Part shown: piece after piece, positions 26,101 to 34,147 of the stretch
Layout of the letters: each line of letters starts with the position of its first letter
How positions within the stretch are numbered: position 1 is the first letter of the stretch
Origin: Halomonas halmophila
GTDB taxonomy: Bacteria > Pseudomonadota > Gammaproteobacteria > Pseudomonadales > Halomonadaceae
Assembly (NCBI RefSeq): GCF_006540005.1
Contig: NZ_BJOC01000018.1
Coordinates: 62,001 to 126,000 of the forward strand
Length of the DNA stretch: 64,000 nt
Direction: 5' to 3'
The notes under the pieces: generated by a model
Seen by the model: the letters and a program-made list of their open reading frames with translations, nothing else
Told to the model about the DNA's origin: nothing
The model's database searches: none
Position numbers and translations under genes: made by a program

Positions 26101-26882
26101 CGCGGCAGCGAGGAAATGCCGAAGACGATGACGCGGCGCGGCAGGCCGGGAGGGCGCGCCTCTCTATCACCCCACTGTGGGCTCTCGGCCAGTTCGCGGC
26201 AGGCCTCCAGGAAGCGGCCATGCACCACGGCGCGGCTGCTGGCCAGGCCGGCGTCGCCCAGGTGATGGGCGATGTCATCGCGCAGGTAACGCCACAGGGC
26301 CGGCTGCCAGCGCTGGTCGTCGTCCAGCGGGCGGGCCTGGCCACGGGCGTCGATGATCTCGTCGCGGCCCTCGGCCCAGGCCGCTAACCAGTCGGCGCGA
26401 TAGACCTGATACTGGTCGAACAGATCGGCCAGTCGCTCGGCGAGCTGGTGACGCTTGCGCAGGTCGTCGTCATCGGCCAGGAAGCGCGACAGGGGCGCGA
26501 ACAGCGGGTCGTCGAGCAGCGCCGGCAGCAAGCGCATCAGGCGCCAGATCAGGCGCGGCTTGTCCAGCGGCGACTCCGCCGGCACCGCACCCTCGCCATC
26601 GCGATGCACCAGCACGCTGCGGTAGGCCTGCCACAGGAAGCGCGCCGGCAAGGTGACATCCAGCGCCGCCGCCACGCCGCTGCCCCGGGGATCATCGGCG
26701 GCCAGGGCCAGCTTGAGCCACTGGCTGATGCCGTTGCTCTGCACCAGGATGGTCTCGTCCTCCAGCGGGTCGAGCGGGTGCTGGCGCATCCAGGTCACCG
26801 CCAGATCGCGCAGGTCCTCCAGGCGGTTGCCGTGCACCACCATGAAACCGGGTTGCAGGGATGCATCGGAGGAGGCGGACAT
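23175..26882 (-). CDS. recC: RecBCD exonuclease V subunit gamma
   Basis: RecC binds RecB and RecD and scans for Chi. The protein is 1235 residues (E. coli 1122), starting with MSASSDASLQPGFMVVHGNRLEDLRDL; the family's N-terminal VHGNRLEDL motif is clear. Further family segments are RVIVFGISSLPRQTLEALAAI, ILVMVPDIDTYTAAVQAVFG, and MRAIPFRHVCLLGMNDGDYPR. It is first in the operon recC-recB-recD, with a four-base overlap to recB. An extra segment at about residues 858-887 (STKRKHSITTSTSCASAASL) sits just before LGQLGAFLKDPVKAFF and is probably another inserted repeat. A 127-bp gap (26883-27009) separates recC from the toxin gene upstream; I see no clear promoter in it. Confidence 0.97.
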   Translation of the reverse strand: MSASSDASLQPGFMVVHGNRLEDLRDLAVTWMRQHPLDPLEDETILVQSNGISQWLKLALAADDPRGSGVAAALDVTLPARFLWQAYRSVLVHRDGEGAVPAESPLDKPRLIWRLMRLLPALLDDPLFAPLSRFLADDDDLRKRHQLAERLADLFDQYQVYRADWLAAWAEGRDEIIDARGQARPLDDDQRWQPALWRYLRDDIAHHLGDAGLASSRAVVHGRFLEACRELAESPQWGDREARPPGLPRRVIVFGISSLPRQTLEALAAIARFSQVVLCVHNPCRHYWADIIEHKDLLRAARKRQQRRPGMPIELDDTQLHLHAQPLLAAWGKQGRDYLRLLDEFDDQESYRARFEAEALRIDLFESPLEHGAQAGLLQQLQDDILELRPPAETREAWPAVEPHHDTSLRFHVAHSALREVEILHDQLLAAFDADPSLKPRDILVMVPDIDTYTAAVQAVFGRLAPDDPRHIPFTLSDQTSRHRQPLLIALEALLQLPESRLSVGELLDLLEVPALRQRFGLDAEALPILRRWIEGAGIRWGLSARQRARLDLPEGLTANTWAFGLRRLLLGYAVGDSTDDASADGPWHDIEPYGDIGGLEAALAGPLVDLLDTLEALWQRLTEPTDVATWCQRLRELLADCFSAADEADLNTLTRLEEILDEWRDATDDADLQEALPLSVVREHWLGQIDDNNLSQRFLAGAVNIATLMPMRAIPFRHVCLLGMNDGDYPRTQRPLDIDLMGHDYRPGDRSRREDDRYLFLEALLSARDRLMISWVGRSIHDNTPRPPSVLLGQLRDHIAAGWQLDAAPAEADPGQALLDALTIEHPLQPFSRAYFTAASDADNALFTYAHEWRAIHAPQSTKRKHSITTSTSCASAASLPPIAHQNPLTLGQLGAFLKDPVKAFFNTRLGVHLERESTESPDHEPFELDGLTHWQLQDELIQAGRRAVEDRESPMPAVESTLARLEREGRLAMGGFAQRMRDDLVEPLDELFSEYAELLAAWPHPRALPAPVSLELEAAGGPLAVEDWLDELRENDQGDVCRLKLITSSLVNKGKYHWKHWLTPWVEHLAAQIAVGPVTTELRSRAGGGTLHPLDPELARARLTAIASAWQAGMTAPLPLARDAAFTWIKEGGDIAQLDRCLGSPERQEDNDLKAYQAAAKVFEGDDYNPGELQRDAYLARQWRSFDELARQRTAERHFGELADALYAPLHHAVKRDKASSKGNKTTAQGKQP
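24215..24310 (-). repeat. Probable repeat-derived in-frame insertion in recC
   Basis: This is a short stretch of lower GC and different codon style than the surrounding recC, encoding Ser/Thr-rich residues between two conserved RecC segments. It includes GGCGGCAAGCTGGCTGCGCT (24235-24254). No perfect hairpin is obvious; identification as a repeat is by composition and by analogy with the insertions in recB and recD. Confidence 0.4.
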
Positions 26883-27009
26883 GGCGATTCCTTGGCAGCG
26901 GACAACGTGCCCTCATGGTGCCGGAAAACGCCCGGGGCATGAAGCCGGCTTCGGGCAAGTGTCGGGAGGAGTGCTTCGTGAAGTCTGAACCCTTGCGGTT
27001 GGCAGGCCG

Positions 27010-27303
27010 TCACTCCTGAGAAGGAGGCACCGGGGGCCACTGACGAGCGGTGTGCATTAAAGCCAGCACCCAGACCCTGTCGTCGGCGAGTTCGTAGACC
27101 AGACGGTAATTTTCATGCGGGATCAGTTCCCTCGTCCCGAGGATCGTGCCAGGACGCCCCTGCATGGGGAAATGCTCCAATGCCGCCGCGGCATCGCTGA
27201 AAAGGCGATCCATGTGAACGGCTGCAATGGGATTGTCGTCTGCTATGTACTCGAGAATGTCGAACCGGTCAGCTTCGGCCTCCGGGGTCCAGACGACTTT
27301 CAT
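27010..27303 (-). CDS. ParE/RelE-superfamily toxin
   Basis: This is a 97-residue protein with the ParE-type fold signature: WTPEAEADRFDILEYIADDNPIAAVHMDRLF, then FPMQGRPG, RELIPHENYRLVYELADDRVWVLALMHTARQWP. ParE toxins inhibit gyrase, while the related RelE toxins cleave mRNA; the sequence fits ParE better through its RPG and HENYRLVYE segments. The ATG (27303) overlaps the antitoxin stop by four bases, giving the usual antitoxin-first order with tight translational coupling. Family assignment is confident; target is inferred. Confidence 0.88.
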   Translation of the reverse strand: MKVVWTPEAEADRFDILEYIADDNPIAAVHMDRLFSDAAAALEHFPMQGRPGTILGTRELIPHENYRLVYELADDRVWVLALMHTARQWPPVPPSQE

Positions 27304-27593
27304 GTATTGGACTCATCAGCGCGACGCAGCAGGTCAGCTCGCCGAGCGGAAGCTTCGGCCTCCATTTCCTCATTAGAGCGGCCCTGGCCGGCCTGCATCG
27401 AGGTCCGCGCCTTGTCCACCTTGCGGCGCAGAAAGTCGTCATATTCGCGTGCTTCGCGCTGCCGCTCGACGAATTCCCGCATCAGCTCGCGGACAACCTG
27501 AGACGCTGGGCGGTGGGCGGCTTCAGCTTCCGCCATGAAGGCTTCGCGTAGCTCGGACTCAAGCTTCATGGTGAACACGGACTCTTTGCTCAT
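27300..27593 (-). CDS. Ribbon-helix-helix antitoxin of the ParE-type toxin
   Basis: This is a 97-residue protein whose N-terminus (SVFTMKLESELREAFMAEAEAAHRPASQVVRELMREFVERQ) is a ribbon-helix-helix DNA-binding domain. The charged C-terminal tail (RKVDKARTSMQAGQGRSNEEMEAEA) is the likely toxin-wrapping arm. It is first in the bicistron and presumably represses its own promoter; two TGTCA-type palindromes lie 41-81 bp upstream. Confidence 0.88.
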   Translation of the reverse strand: MSKESVFTMKLESELREAFMAEAEAAHRPASQVVRELMREFVERQREAREYDDFLRRKVDKARTSMQAGQGRSNEEMEAEASARRADLLRRADESNT

Positions 27594-27633
27594 CGTGACT
27601 CTCCCATAACTGGTACTGAAAAAGTATATACGA

Positions 27634-27674
27634 TGTCATGACACGTCACGACAGCCAGGATGTCACCGATGACA
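27634..27674. promoter_or_regulatory. Candidate antitoxin operator pair
   Basis: The perfect palindrome TGTCATGACA lies at 27634-27643, and the related inverted repeat TGTCA-N4-TGACA at 27661-27674. Both share the half-site TGTCA and lie upstream of the antitoxin gene, as expected for cooperative binding by a ribbon-helix-helix repressor. Confidence 0.5.
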
Positions 27675-27769
27675 CCTTACAGGTCACGGGCCATCAGCAT
27701 CGGACTTGCCGTGCCCATTAGCTTCGGCATCATGAAGAACCCAAGGTCAACGCGAGTGATGAGGCAGTA

Positions 27770-28099
27770 ATGAGCACAGCAACGCCACTTACTACCCCGG
27801 ACGGCCGCTATATCGTGGTGCGTGGGCGCCTGTGGCGATGCACCAACCCCGACCTGCCTGAAGCCCAGCGCCAGTACTGGGTAAAACAGCTGATGCAGGC
27901 ACGCCGGGATGTGGGGCAGGCGAAACGCGCGAAGGATGCGCAGGCGGAACGCGATGCTCGTGCCCGGGTCGATGAGGCCAAGCGCGCGCTGGGTGAGCGT
28001 GGGCCGGTGTGGTGGCAGGACGACGCTCCGGACTACACCCAATGCAAGATCGAAAACACCCCTTACGCCGAGTGGTATGCAGGACAGGAGAATACGTGA
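27770..28099 (+). CDS. Small conserved-looking hypothetical protein
   Basis: This is a 109-residue soluble protein from ATG 27770 with GAGG 5 nt upstream. It opens with TTPDGRYIVVRGRLWRCTNPDLPEAQRQ, continues as a charged helix (MQARRDVGQAKRAKDAQAERDARARVDEAKRAL), and ends with WWQDDAPDYTQCKIENTPYAEW. No signal peptide or catalytic motif is seen. I have the impression that similar proteins occur in many proteobacteria without assigned role, but cannot check. The metallophosphoesterase gene follows after 46 bp on the same strand, so they may be cotranscribed. Confidence 0.8.
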   Translation: MSTATPLTTPDGRYIVVRGRLWRCTNPDLPEAQRQYWVKQLMQARRDVGQAKRAKDAQAERDARARVDEAKRALGERGPVWWQDDAPDYTQCKIENTPYAEWYAGQENT

Positions 28100-28145
28100 G
28101 GCACTCGCTGCACCGGTATCCTGCCTTGTCTTCGCGAGGAACGGT

Positions 28146-28634
28146 ATGAAACCACACTGCATGGATCTCGACGCGCCCATCGGCGTGATCGCCGACACTC
28201 ACGGCACGCTGCGCGACGAGGCGCTTATCATGCTGGAGGGCTGCGGGCTGATCCTACACCTGGGCGATGTGGGCAGCCGCGATCGGGATGAGGCGATCCT
28301 CGCGCGGCTGGGCGAGCTGGCGCCGGTGTATACGGTGCGCGGCAATGTCGATACCGCGGGCTGGACCGAGCGTCTGCCCTGGCATCTCGACCTGACGGTC
28401 AACGGCTGGCGGCTGCATCTGGTGCATGATCTCGCCGATTTCGATGCGGCCACCGCCTGCAATGCGGTGCTCCACGGCCATTCCCACAAGGCGCGCAACG
28501 AATGGCGCGATGGCCGGCTGCTGTTCAATTCCGGCGGCGCCGGCCGTCGGCGCTTCTCCCTGCCGTTGACGGTTGGCAAGCTGTGGGCCGAGGCGGCGAC
28601 CCTGCGCGGTGCCATCCTGCATCTGCCGGTGTAG
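28146..28634 (+). CDS. YfcE/MJ0936-family metallophosphoesterase
   Basis: This is a 162-residue calcineurin-type phosphoesterase. The metal-ligand motifs appear in order: IADTHGTL, LHLGDVGSRD, VRGNVDTA, LHLVHDL and LHGHSHKA. This minimal domain is the YfcE/MJ0936 type, which hydrolyses phosphodiesters in vitro; the physiological substrate is unknown. The ATG at 28146 (GAGGAA upstream) is preferred; the frame extends upstream to 27909, but that part overlaps the previous gene out of frame. A second ATG at 28161 is possible. Confidence 0.93.
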   Translation: MKPHCMDLDAPIGVIADTHGTLRDEALIMLEGCGLILHLGDVGSRDRDEAILARLGELAPVYTVRGNVDTAGWTERLPWHLDLTVNGWRLHLVHDLADFDAATACNAVLHGHSHKARNEWRDGRLLFNSGGAGRRRFSLPLTVGKLWAEAATLRGAILHLPV

Positions 28635-28670
28635 AAGCGGTGTCAATGAGCCGTTATCGGTCTCGGCCTT

Positions 28671-29555
28671 TCAGTGAGCGACCGAGTCAGCGGAGGGCGA
28701 TGCACTGGTGAAGGAGAAATGCTGCCGGATGAGGTTGATCATTGCGGTGGCTCCCGGCGCGTCTGGGGCAGTCACGCTCAGCACCAGCCGTGATCCCGGC
28801 AGGTCCGGCAAACCCAACGCGGTCGGCACCGGTTGTACCCCGGCGGGCAGCGTGCTGCGCCCCAGCACGCCGATGCCGAGCCCCGCCTGGATGGCTGCCG
28901 CGACGCCGGCAATGCTGTCGCTTGTATAGGCAATGCGCCACTCATGCCCGCTGTTGCCGACGCGATCCAGTGCCGCCTGCCGCCACCAGCAGGCCTGGTC
29001 GAACAGTACCAGGGGCAGCGGGCTGGACTCCGGTAGCTCCAGCGTTTCTGCCATCACCCACCAGGTGGGGTCATGAAGCAGCGTCTCGCCGCTGCGTCGG
29101 TCGTCATCCGCCACCAGGATTCCCAGGTCCAGCGTCCCCTGATCCATGGCCGCTTCGATGCGGTCGCTGCTGGCACAGGTCACACTCAACTCGACCCTCG
29201 GCTGGCTGCGCTGGAAATTCCCCAACAGCTTGGGCCATGCCGTGCCGGCGTATTCTTCCGGGATGCCCACGCGCAAGGGGCCCGACGCCTCAGCGTCATC
29301 GAACAGGCTGGCGGCGTCGTGGAGAGCCTGGATGCTGCGGCGGGCATGCGGCAGGAGCCGTTCACCGGCGGCGGAGGGAATCACGCCGTGGCGTTGGCGT
29401 AACAGCAAGCTCTGCCCGGTGGCCAACTCGAGCTGCCCAATCTGCATGCTCACTGCCGACTGGGTGCGGCACAAGCGCTTGGCGGCATCCGTGAAGCTGC
29501 GCGCCTCCACGACCGCAACGAAGGCGGCCAGCCATTCACCTCGCAAGCTAGTCAT
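28671..29555 (-). CDS. LysR-family transcriptional regulator
   Basis: The start is taken at ATG 29555 (294 residues), giving the usual LysR N-terminus MTSLRGEWLAAFVAVVEARSFTDAAKRLCRTQSAVSMQIGQLE, a winged helix-turn-helix. An upstream in-frame ATG (29579) lies inside an inverted repeat and is less likely. The effector-binding domain begins around residue 90 (GPLRVGIPEEYAGTAWP) and includes AGLGIGVLGRSTLP near the end. It is divergent from the ArsP-type permease gene across about 100 bp, so it probably controls that gene. The ligand is unknown. Confidence 0.93.
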   Translation of the reverse strand: MTSLRGEWLAAFVAVVEARSFTDAAKRLCRTQSAVSMQIGQLELATGQSLLLRQRHGVIPSAAGERLLPHARRSIQALHDAASLFDDAEASGPLRVGIPEEYAGTAWPKLLGNFQRSQPRVELSVTCASSDRIEAAMDQGTLDLGILVADDDRRSGETLLHDPTWWVMAETLELPESSPLPLVLFDQACWWRQAALDRVGNSGHEWRIAYTSDSIAGVAAAIQAGLGIGVLGRSTLPAGVQPVPTALGLPDLPGSRLVLSVTAPDAPGATAMINLIRQHFSFTSASPSADSVAH

Positions 29556-29577
29556 ATCAAGAAGCCTGATTCTCGTC

Positions 29578-29601
29578 ATAAGGACAATTCGTTTTCCTTA
29601 T
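29578..29601. promoter_or_regulatory. Inverted repeat between LysR gene and permease gene
   Basis: ATAAGGA (29578-29584) and TCCTTAT (29595-29601) form a 7-bp inverted repeat with a 10-bp spacer, midway between the two divergent starts. It is a plausible LysR operator, by position only. Confidence 0.4.
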
Positions 29602-29654
29602 TCTAGTCATGCCCACACCCTTGTCATGTCGAATCTTTCGCGGAGAGCCAGGAC

Positions 29655-30611
29655 ATGAAGGGGAGAATACCGCTGGTCTGGGGGGTTACCGTCGCCCTCT
29701 GGGTGGGGAGCGCGCTGTGGCCGGAGGCGAACGGCGACCTGATTCGCTCGGTTCTGGCAGAGCTCATCAAGCTGTTGCCGCTGATCGTGTTCGTGGCACT
29801 GCTGTCTGGTTGGTTGGCCGGCAGTCGGCTGGCGGATCGATGCCGCGATACGCTGAATAGCCGCCCGTGGCGGGCCATCGTGCTGGCCAGCCTGATTGGG
29901 TCGGTCACGCCTGTCTGTGGCATCGCCAGCGTGCCGTTGATCGCTGCCCTGCTGCGCCAGGGTGTCCCCATCGCGGCGGCCATGGCGTTCTGGTTGTCGG
30001 CACCGGTCACGGATCCGGGGATGCTGGTACTCACGGCGGGCATCCTGGGCTGGCCGTTCGCCCTCGGAAAACTGCTGGCGGCGCTGATGCTCGGCCTGGT
30101 GGCCGGGGCCGTCACCCAGGGGTTGGTGCTCCGGCATCCCGAGCGCCATTGGGTGCGACGCGAGGTCATGGTGACTGACGCTGCTTCCTGCGACCCGCGT
30201 CAGCGCTCGAGCTTCCTGACCGAAGCCGTTTCGACCTTTACCATGGTGCTGCGTTGGCTCACGCTCGCCCTGACGATCGAGGCCCTGGTGCGCACGTCCT
30301 TCGGAGAGGCGGGCTATGCCGTCCTGTCGACCGTGGATAGCCTCTGGGCGGTGCCGTTGGCGGTCCTGGTCGGCGGGCCGCTCTACATCGAGGGCTATGC
30401 CGCCCTGCCACTGTTGCGTGGCTTGATCGACATGGGGCTGACCCCGGGCGCCGCCATGGCCTTCCTGATCTCAGGGGCGGCCATCAGCCTGTATTCGGCC
30501 ATCGCGGTGTGGAGCCTGATGCGCCCGATCGCCTTCGGTCTCTACCTGTCGCTGGGGATTGTTGGTGCCCTGGTGGCCGGTTGGGTCACGGACGGGCTCC
30601 TGGCCTGGTAA
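29655..30611 (+). CDS. ArsP_1 (DUF318)-type permease
   Basis: This is a 318-residue inner-membrane protein with about eight hydrophobic helices. The diagnostic segment TPVCGIASVPLIAALLRQGVPIAAAMAFWLSAPVTDPGMLVLTAGILG, with the TPxCG-x-ASVP core, identifies the ArsP_1/YraQ permease family; a second half repeats the pattern (GLTPGAAMAFLISGAAISLYS). Some members export trivalent organoarsenicals, others have unknown substrates. It is divergent from the LysR gene and separate from the ars operon at 31.7-34.5 kb, so arsenic specificity is only a possibility. Confidence 0.88.
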   Translation: MKGRIPLVWGVTVALWVGSALWPEANGDLIRSVLAELIKLLPLIVFVALLSGWLAGSRLADRCRDTLNSRPWRAIVLASLIGSVTPVCGIASVPLIAALLRQGVPIAAAMAFWLSAPVTDPGMLVLTAGILGWPFALGKLLAALMLGLVAGAVTQGLVLRHPERHWVRREVMVTDAASCDPRQRSSFLTEAVSTFTMVLRWLTLALTIEALVRTSFGEAGYAVLSTVDSLWAVPLAVLVGGPLYIEGYAALPLLRGLIDMGLTPGAAMAFLISGAAISLYSAIAVWSLMRPIAFGLYLSLGIVGALVAGWVTDGLLAW

Positions 30612-30676
30612 GGATGCCTCGGCCGCCGCTTGCGAAGCGGTGCTGCTTCTTCCGGTTTAGCGGCGCGAGGTCGCGC

Positions 30677-31648
30677 TTATCGTGTGAAGGCCCGCAGCTC
30701 GAGCCTGCCGTCGGGGCCTGCCTGGAGCTCCACCGGGTCGGTGAGCACGCCCTGAAACTCGCCGTTTTGCTGCATCAGGCAGCTCATCAGCCAGTCCCGG
30801 CCGTTGGCGTGGAGCCAGCGCGGGGCATAGCGGTCGCAGTGCGGGGTGCCGTCGAGGAAATGGCCTTCGGCGATGCGCCAGGGGCCGAGCGGGTGGTCGG
30901 CCATCAGGTAGTGAATGCCGGAGACCGGCTCGCCCGGGTAGGTCTCGCGGTAGGCCGCCGACCAGTAGGGAGCGCTGGTGCAGAACAGGCAATACCAGCG
31001 GCCATTCTTCTCGAATACCGTGGGGACCTCGATTTCGCCGAAGCCGCCGACAAAGACCGGCGGCTCGAGAGACCAGTGATACAGGTCGGGGGAGCGCGCC
31101 AGGCCGATGGCGCCGGCGGCCAGGGTGTCGTCGGGAATCGGCGAGCGCGCCGTGAAGAACATCAGCCAGCCGTCACCCTCCGGGTCGCGAATGACCCAGG
31201 GGTCGCGCAGCGACTCGTCCTTCCAGCGCTCGGGCAGGTGCGGCTCGTAGCACTCGGCATTGGGGCCGCGGCGCTCCAGGGCCAGGCCCTGCTTGTGCCA
31301 GTCTTGCAGATCCGTGCTGGTGGCATGGCCGATACGCTGATGAAGCCCGGCCTCGGCGTGACTGGTGCCGGTATAGAAGAGGTGCCAGAGGTCGTCATCG
31401 CCCTTGACGACCGAGCCCGTCCACACTGTGCAGTCGTCGAAGGCCGGCATGGGCGAGGGCTTCAGCACCGTGCCCTGATAGCTCCAGTGGACGAGGTCCG
31501 TGCTGGTGGCGTGGCCGTGGCTGACGTGCCAGTGGCGCTGTTCCGGATCGCCCAGCGCGCGGTCCGCCTGCAGGAAGAACGCATGCCAGAGGAACTGATC
31601 CTCGACGTACCAGCTATCCCAGATCCATTTGTCGGCCAGTTCCAGCAT
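30677..31648 (-). CDS. Clan GH-J-like (GH32/68) or GH43-like five-bladed beta-propeller glycosidase
   Basis: This is a 323-residue single-domain protein without signal peptide, so probably cytoplasmic. It shows the three acidic sites of furanosidase propellers. The N-terminal WIWDSWYVE supplies the putative nucleophile Asp, SLRDPWVIRDPEGDGW the RDP-type stabiliser, and GFGEIEVPTVFEKNGRWYCLF the acid/base Glu. Repeated blade elements such as GHATSTDLVHWSYQG and GHATSTDLQDWHKQG are clear. It most resembles GH32-type proteins; the substrate (sucrose or fructosides, possibly osmolyte-related) is not evident, as no sugar transporter or kinase is nearby. Confidence 0.8.
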   Translation of the reverse strand: MLELADKWIWDSWYVEDQFLWHAFFLQADRALGDPEQRHWHVSHGHATSTDLVHWSYQGTVLKPSPMPAFDDCTVWTGSVVKGDDDLWHLFYTGTSHAEAGLHQRIGHATSTDLQDWHKQGLALERRGPNAECYEPHLPERWKDESLRDPWVIRDPEGDGWLMFFTARSPIPDDTLAAGAIGLARSPDLYHWSLEPPVFVGGFGEIEVPTVFEKNGRWYCLFCTSAPYWSAAYRETYPGEPVSGIHYLMADHPLGPWRIAEGHFLDGTPHCDRYAPRWLHANGRDWLMSCLMQQNGEFQGVLTDPVELQAGPDGRLELRAFTR

Positions 31649-31686
31649 GTGTTGTCCCGCAGGTAACTATCGAAAAGTGCCTGATT

Positions 31687-32997
31687 CTAGGGCATTGGTA
31701 ATGCCGGTAACCAGAGCGCCAGGGCCACCAGCGTGGCCAGCAGCACCGGTGGGGTGATCACCAGCCCCACCTTCATGTACTGCCCCCAGCCGATGCGATA
31801 GCCCTTGCCGGCCAGCACATGCAGCCACAGCAGGGTGGCGAGGCTGCCGATGGGCGTCAACTTGGGTCCCAGGTCGTTGCCGATGACGTTGGCGTAGACC
31901 ATCAGTTGCTGGGTCTGCTGTGAGACCTCGGCCTGGTCGATGGCCAGGGCGCCGATCAGGGTAGCGGGCATGTTGTTCATCAGCGAGGCGAGGATCGCCG
32001 AGGCGAAGCCGGTGCCCACGGTGGCCACCAGGTCCCCCTGCCGACTCAGCCAGACCAGCACCTCGGCGGCGGTGTCGGTCAGCCAGGCATTGCCCAGGCC
32101 GTAGACCACCAGGTACATGCCCAGCGAGAACAGCACGATCTGCCAGGGGGCGTTGCGCAGCACGCTCTTCAGCGAGATGACATGCACGTGCCCGGCACTG
32201 AACCAGCGGCCGGCGATGGCCATCAGCACCAGGGCGGCGCACCCCATGATCAGCGCGAAGGGCAGCTCCCAGAGGGTGGTCAGGAAGAGCGCTGTCAGCA
32301 GGGCCAGCAGCAACGGGAAGGCGGCACGGAAGACCTGATGGTCGCGGATCGCCGTGGCCGGCGACTCGAGGCGCTCGACGTCGTAGCGGCCGGGCACTTC
32401 GCGGCGGAAGTACCAGCCGAGCACCAGCAGCGTGGCCAGCAAGGCGACCAGGTCCACCGGCACCATGACCAGTGCATAGCGGCTGAAGCCGATGTCGAAG
32501 TAGTTGGCGCTGACGATGTTCACCAGGTTGGAGATGATCAGCGGCAGGCTGGTGGAGTCAGCGACGAAGCCGGTGGCGATGATGAAGGCCAGGGCCGCGC
32601 CGGGCCGGAAGTCCAGCCGGGCCAGAATGGCCACCACGATGGGCGTGAGCAGCAGGGCGGCGCCGTCGTTGGCGAAGACCGCCGCGATCATGGCGCCGAG
32701 CAGGATGACCAGCGGAAACAGCAGCCGGCCCCGGCCATTGCCCCAGCGCGCGATGTGCAGGGCGGCCCAGGCGAAGAAGCCGGCCTCGTCGAGGATCAGC
32801 GAGATGATGATCAGCGCCACGAAGGTGAAGGTGGCGTCCCACACGATGTGCCACACGGAGCCCACATCGCCCCAGTCGACCACGCCCAGCAGCAGCGCCA
32901 CGCCGGCGCCGCCCAGGGCGCTCCAGCCGATGCCCAGCCCGCGGGGCTGCCAGATGACCAGCACCAGCGTGGCCACGAAGATGCCGAATGCCAGCAT
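31687..32997 (-). CDS. arsB: Arsenite efflux permease ArsB
   Basis: This is a 436-residue inner-membrane protein with about 12 hydrophobic helices, of the usual ArsB length. Family hallmarks are FVALIIISLILDEAGFFAWAALHIARWGNGRGR, AAVFANDGAALLLTPIVVAIL, ADSTSLPLIISNLVNIVSANYF, and SLMNNMPATLIGALAID followed by GNDLGPKLTPIGSLATLLW. It exports arsenite or antimonite using the proton motive force, as no ArsA ATPase gene is present. It is last in the operon, 14 bp after arsH. Confidence 0.97.
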   Translation of the reverse strand: MLAFGIFVATLVLVIWQPRGLGIGWSALGGAGVALLLGVVDWGDVGSVWHIVWDATFTFVALIIISLILDEAGFFAWAALHIARWGNGRGRLLFPLVILLGAMIAAVFANDGAALLLTPIVVAILARLDFRPGAALAFIIATGFVADSTSLPLIISNLVNIVSANYFDIGFSRYALVMVPVDLVALLATLLVLGWYFRREVPGRYDVERLESPATAIRDHQVFRAAFPLLLALLTALFLTTLWELPFALIMGCAALVLMAIAGRWFSAGHVHVISLKSVLRNAPWQIVLFSLGMYLVVYGLGNAWLTDTAAEVLVWLSRQGDLVATVGTGFASAILASLMNNMPATLIGALAIDQAEVSQQTQQLMVYANVIGNDLGPKLTPIGSLATLLWLHVLAGKGYRIGWGQYMKVGLVITPPVLLATLVALALWLPALPMP

Positions 32998-33011
32998 GAA
33001 AGGCTCCGTTG

Positions 33012-33728
33012 TCAGTGAGTGGCCTGGTTGACGCGCTGCGAGACCTGTTCGGCGCTTTCCACCCGCTCGGAGTAGCGGTCGGTGAGATAGGCGCTGCGGT
33101 CGCGGGTCAGCCAGGTGAACTTGACCAGCTCCTCGCAGACATCCACGACGCGCTGATAGAGCGGCGAGAAGCGCATGCGTCCGGCCTCATCGAATTCGTT
33201 GAAGGCCTTGGGTACCGAGGACTGGTTGGGGATGGTCAGCATGCGCATCCAGCGGCCGAGGACGCGCAGCTGGTTGACGGCATTGAAGCTCTGGCTGCCG
33301 CCGGAGACCTCCATGACGGCCAGTGTCTTGCCCTGGGTGGGGCGCACGCCGCCCAGCGCCAGGGGGATCCAGTCGATCTGGGCCTTCATGATGCCGGTCA
33401 TGGCGCCGTGGCGCTCCGGGCTGACCCAGACCATGCCCTCGCTCCAGGTGGCCAGCTCGCGCAGTTCCTGCACCCTGGGGTGGTCACTGTCGGCATCATC
33501 CGGCAGCGGCAGGCCGGAGGGGTTGAAGGTGCGCACGTCACAGCCGTACCAGCGCAACAGGCGGGCGGCTTCCTCGGCGAGCAGGCGGGAGTAGGAGCGT
33601 TCGCGCAGCGAGCCGTAGAGCACCAGGATACGCGGGGCATGCCGGGATGCCTCGGGACCGACCAGGGCGTCGATGTCGATAGGCTCGAGTTGCTCGGGGT
33701 CGATGTTGGGCAGGTCGTCGAGCTTCAC
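33012..33728 (-). CDS. arsH: Arsenical resistance NADPH-dependent flavoprotein ArsH
   Basis: This is a 238-residue flavodoxin-like protein starting at GTG 33728, which overlaps the arsC stop by four bases (GTGA). The FMN phosphate loop is [22 protein letters not shown]; ArsH-specific segments are [24 protein letters not shown] and [26 protein letters not shown]. ArsH oxidises trivalent methyl- and aromatic arsenicals and also has quinone and metal-reductase activity. A longer frame upstream only overlaps arsC and was discarded. Confidence 0.96.
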   Translation of the reverse strand: MKLDDLPNIDPEQLEPIDIDALVGPEASRHAPRILVLYGSLRERSYSRLLAEEAARLLRWYGCDVRTFNPSGLPLPDDADSDHPRVQELRELATWSEGMVWVSPERHGAMTGIMKAQIDWIPLALGGVRPTQGKTLAVMEVSGGSQSFNAVNQLRVLGRWMRMLTIPNQSSVPKAFNEFDEAGRMRFSPLYQRVVDVCEELVKFTWLTRDRSAYLTDRYSERVESAEQVSQRVNQATH

Positions 33729-34147
33729 GGTGTGGCCCCCTGGTGGCCGGGGCCGGTCACGACCTCGCCATCCTCCTTGGTGAAACTGGGCACCGGGTGC
33801 GGCAGCAGCGCCAGCACGGCCTCGGAGGGTCGGCAAAGCCCGGCCCCCTGTTCGGTGACCACGATGGGGCGATTGATCAACAGCGGGTGCTCGAGCATGG
33901 CATCGATCAACTGGGCGTCGCTCAGGCTCGGGTCATCCAGGCCGAGCTCATCGAAGGGCGTGCCCTTGCGGCGCAGCAGCTCGCGGGGCGTGATGGCCAT
34001 GGCGGCGAGCAACTCGGCCAGCTTCTCGCGGCTCGGCGGTGTCTTCAGGTACTCGATGACATGTGGCTCCTCGCCGGAGGCACGCAGCATGGCCAGGGTA
34101 TTGCGGGAGGTGCCGCAGTCCGGGTTGTGGTAGATCACGCTGATCAT
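33725..34147 (-). CDS. arsC: Glutaredoxin-dependent arsenate reductase ArsC
   Basis: This is 140 residues, the normal size. Catalytic Cys11 is in [13 protein letters not shown], and [26 protein letters not shown] provides the conserved Arg positions of the arsenate site. It reduces arsenate to arsenite for export by ArsB, using glutathione and glutaredoxin. It overlaps arsR upstream and arsH downstream by four bases each, so the operon is tightly coupled. Confidence 0.97.
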   Translation of the reverse strand: MISVIYHNPDCGTSRNTLAMLRASGEEPHVIEYLKTPPSREKLAELLAAMAITPRELLRRKGTPFDELGLDDPSLSDAQLIDAMLEHPLLINRPIVVTEQGAGLCRPSEAVLALLPHPVPSFTKEDGEVVTGPGHQGATP

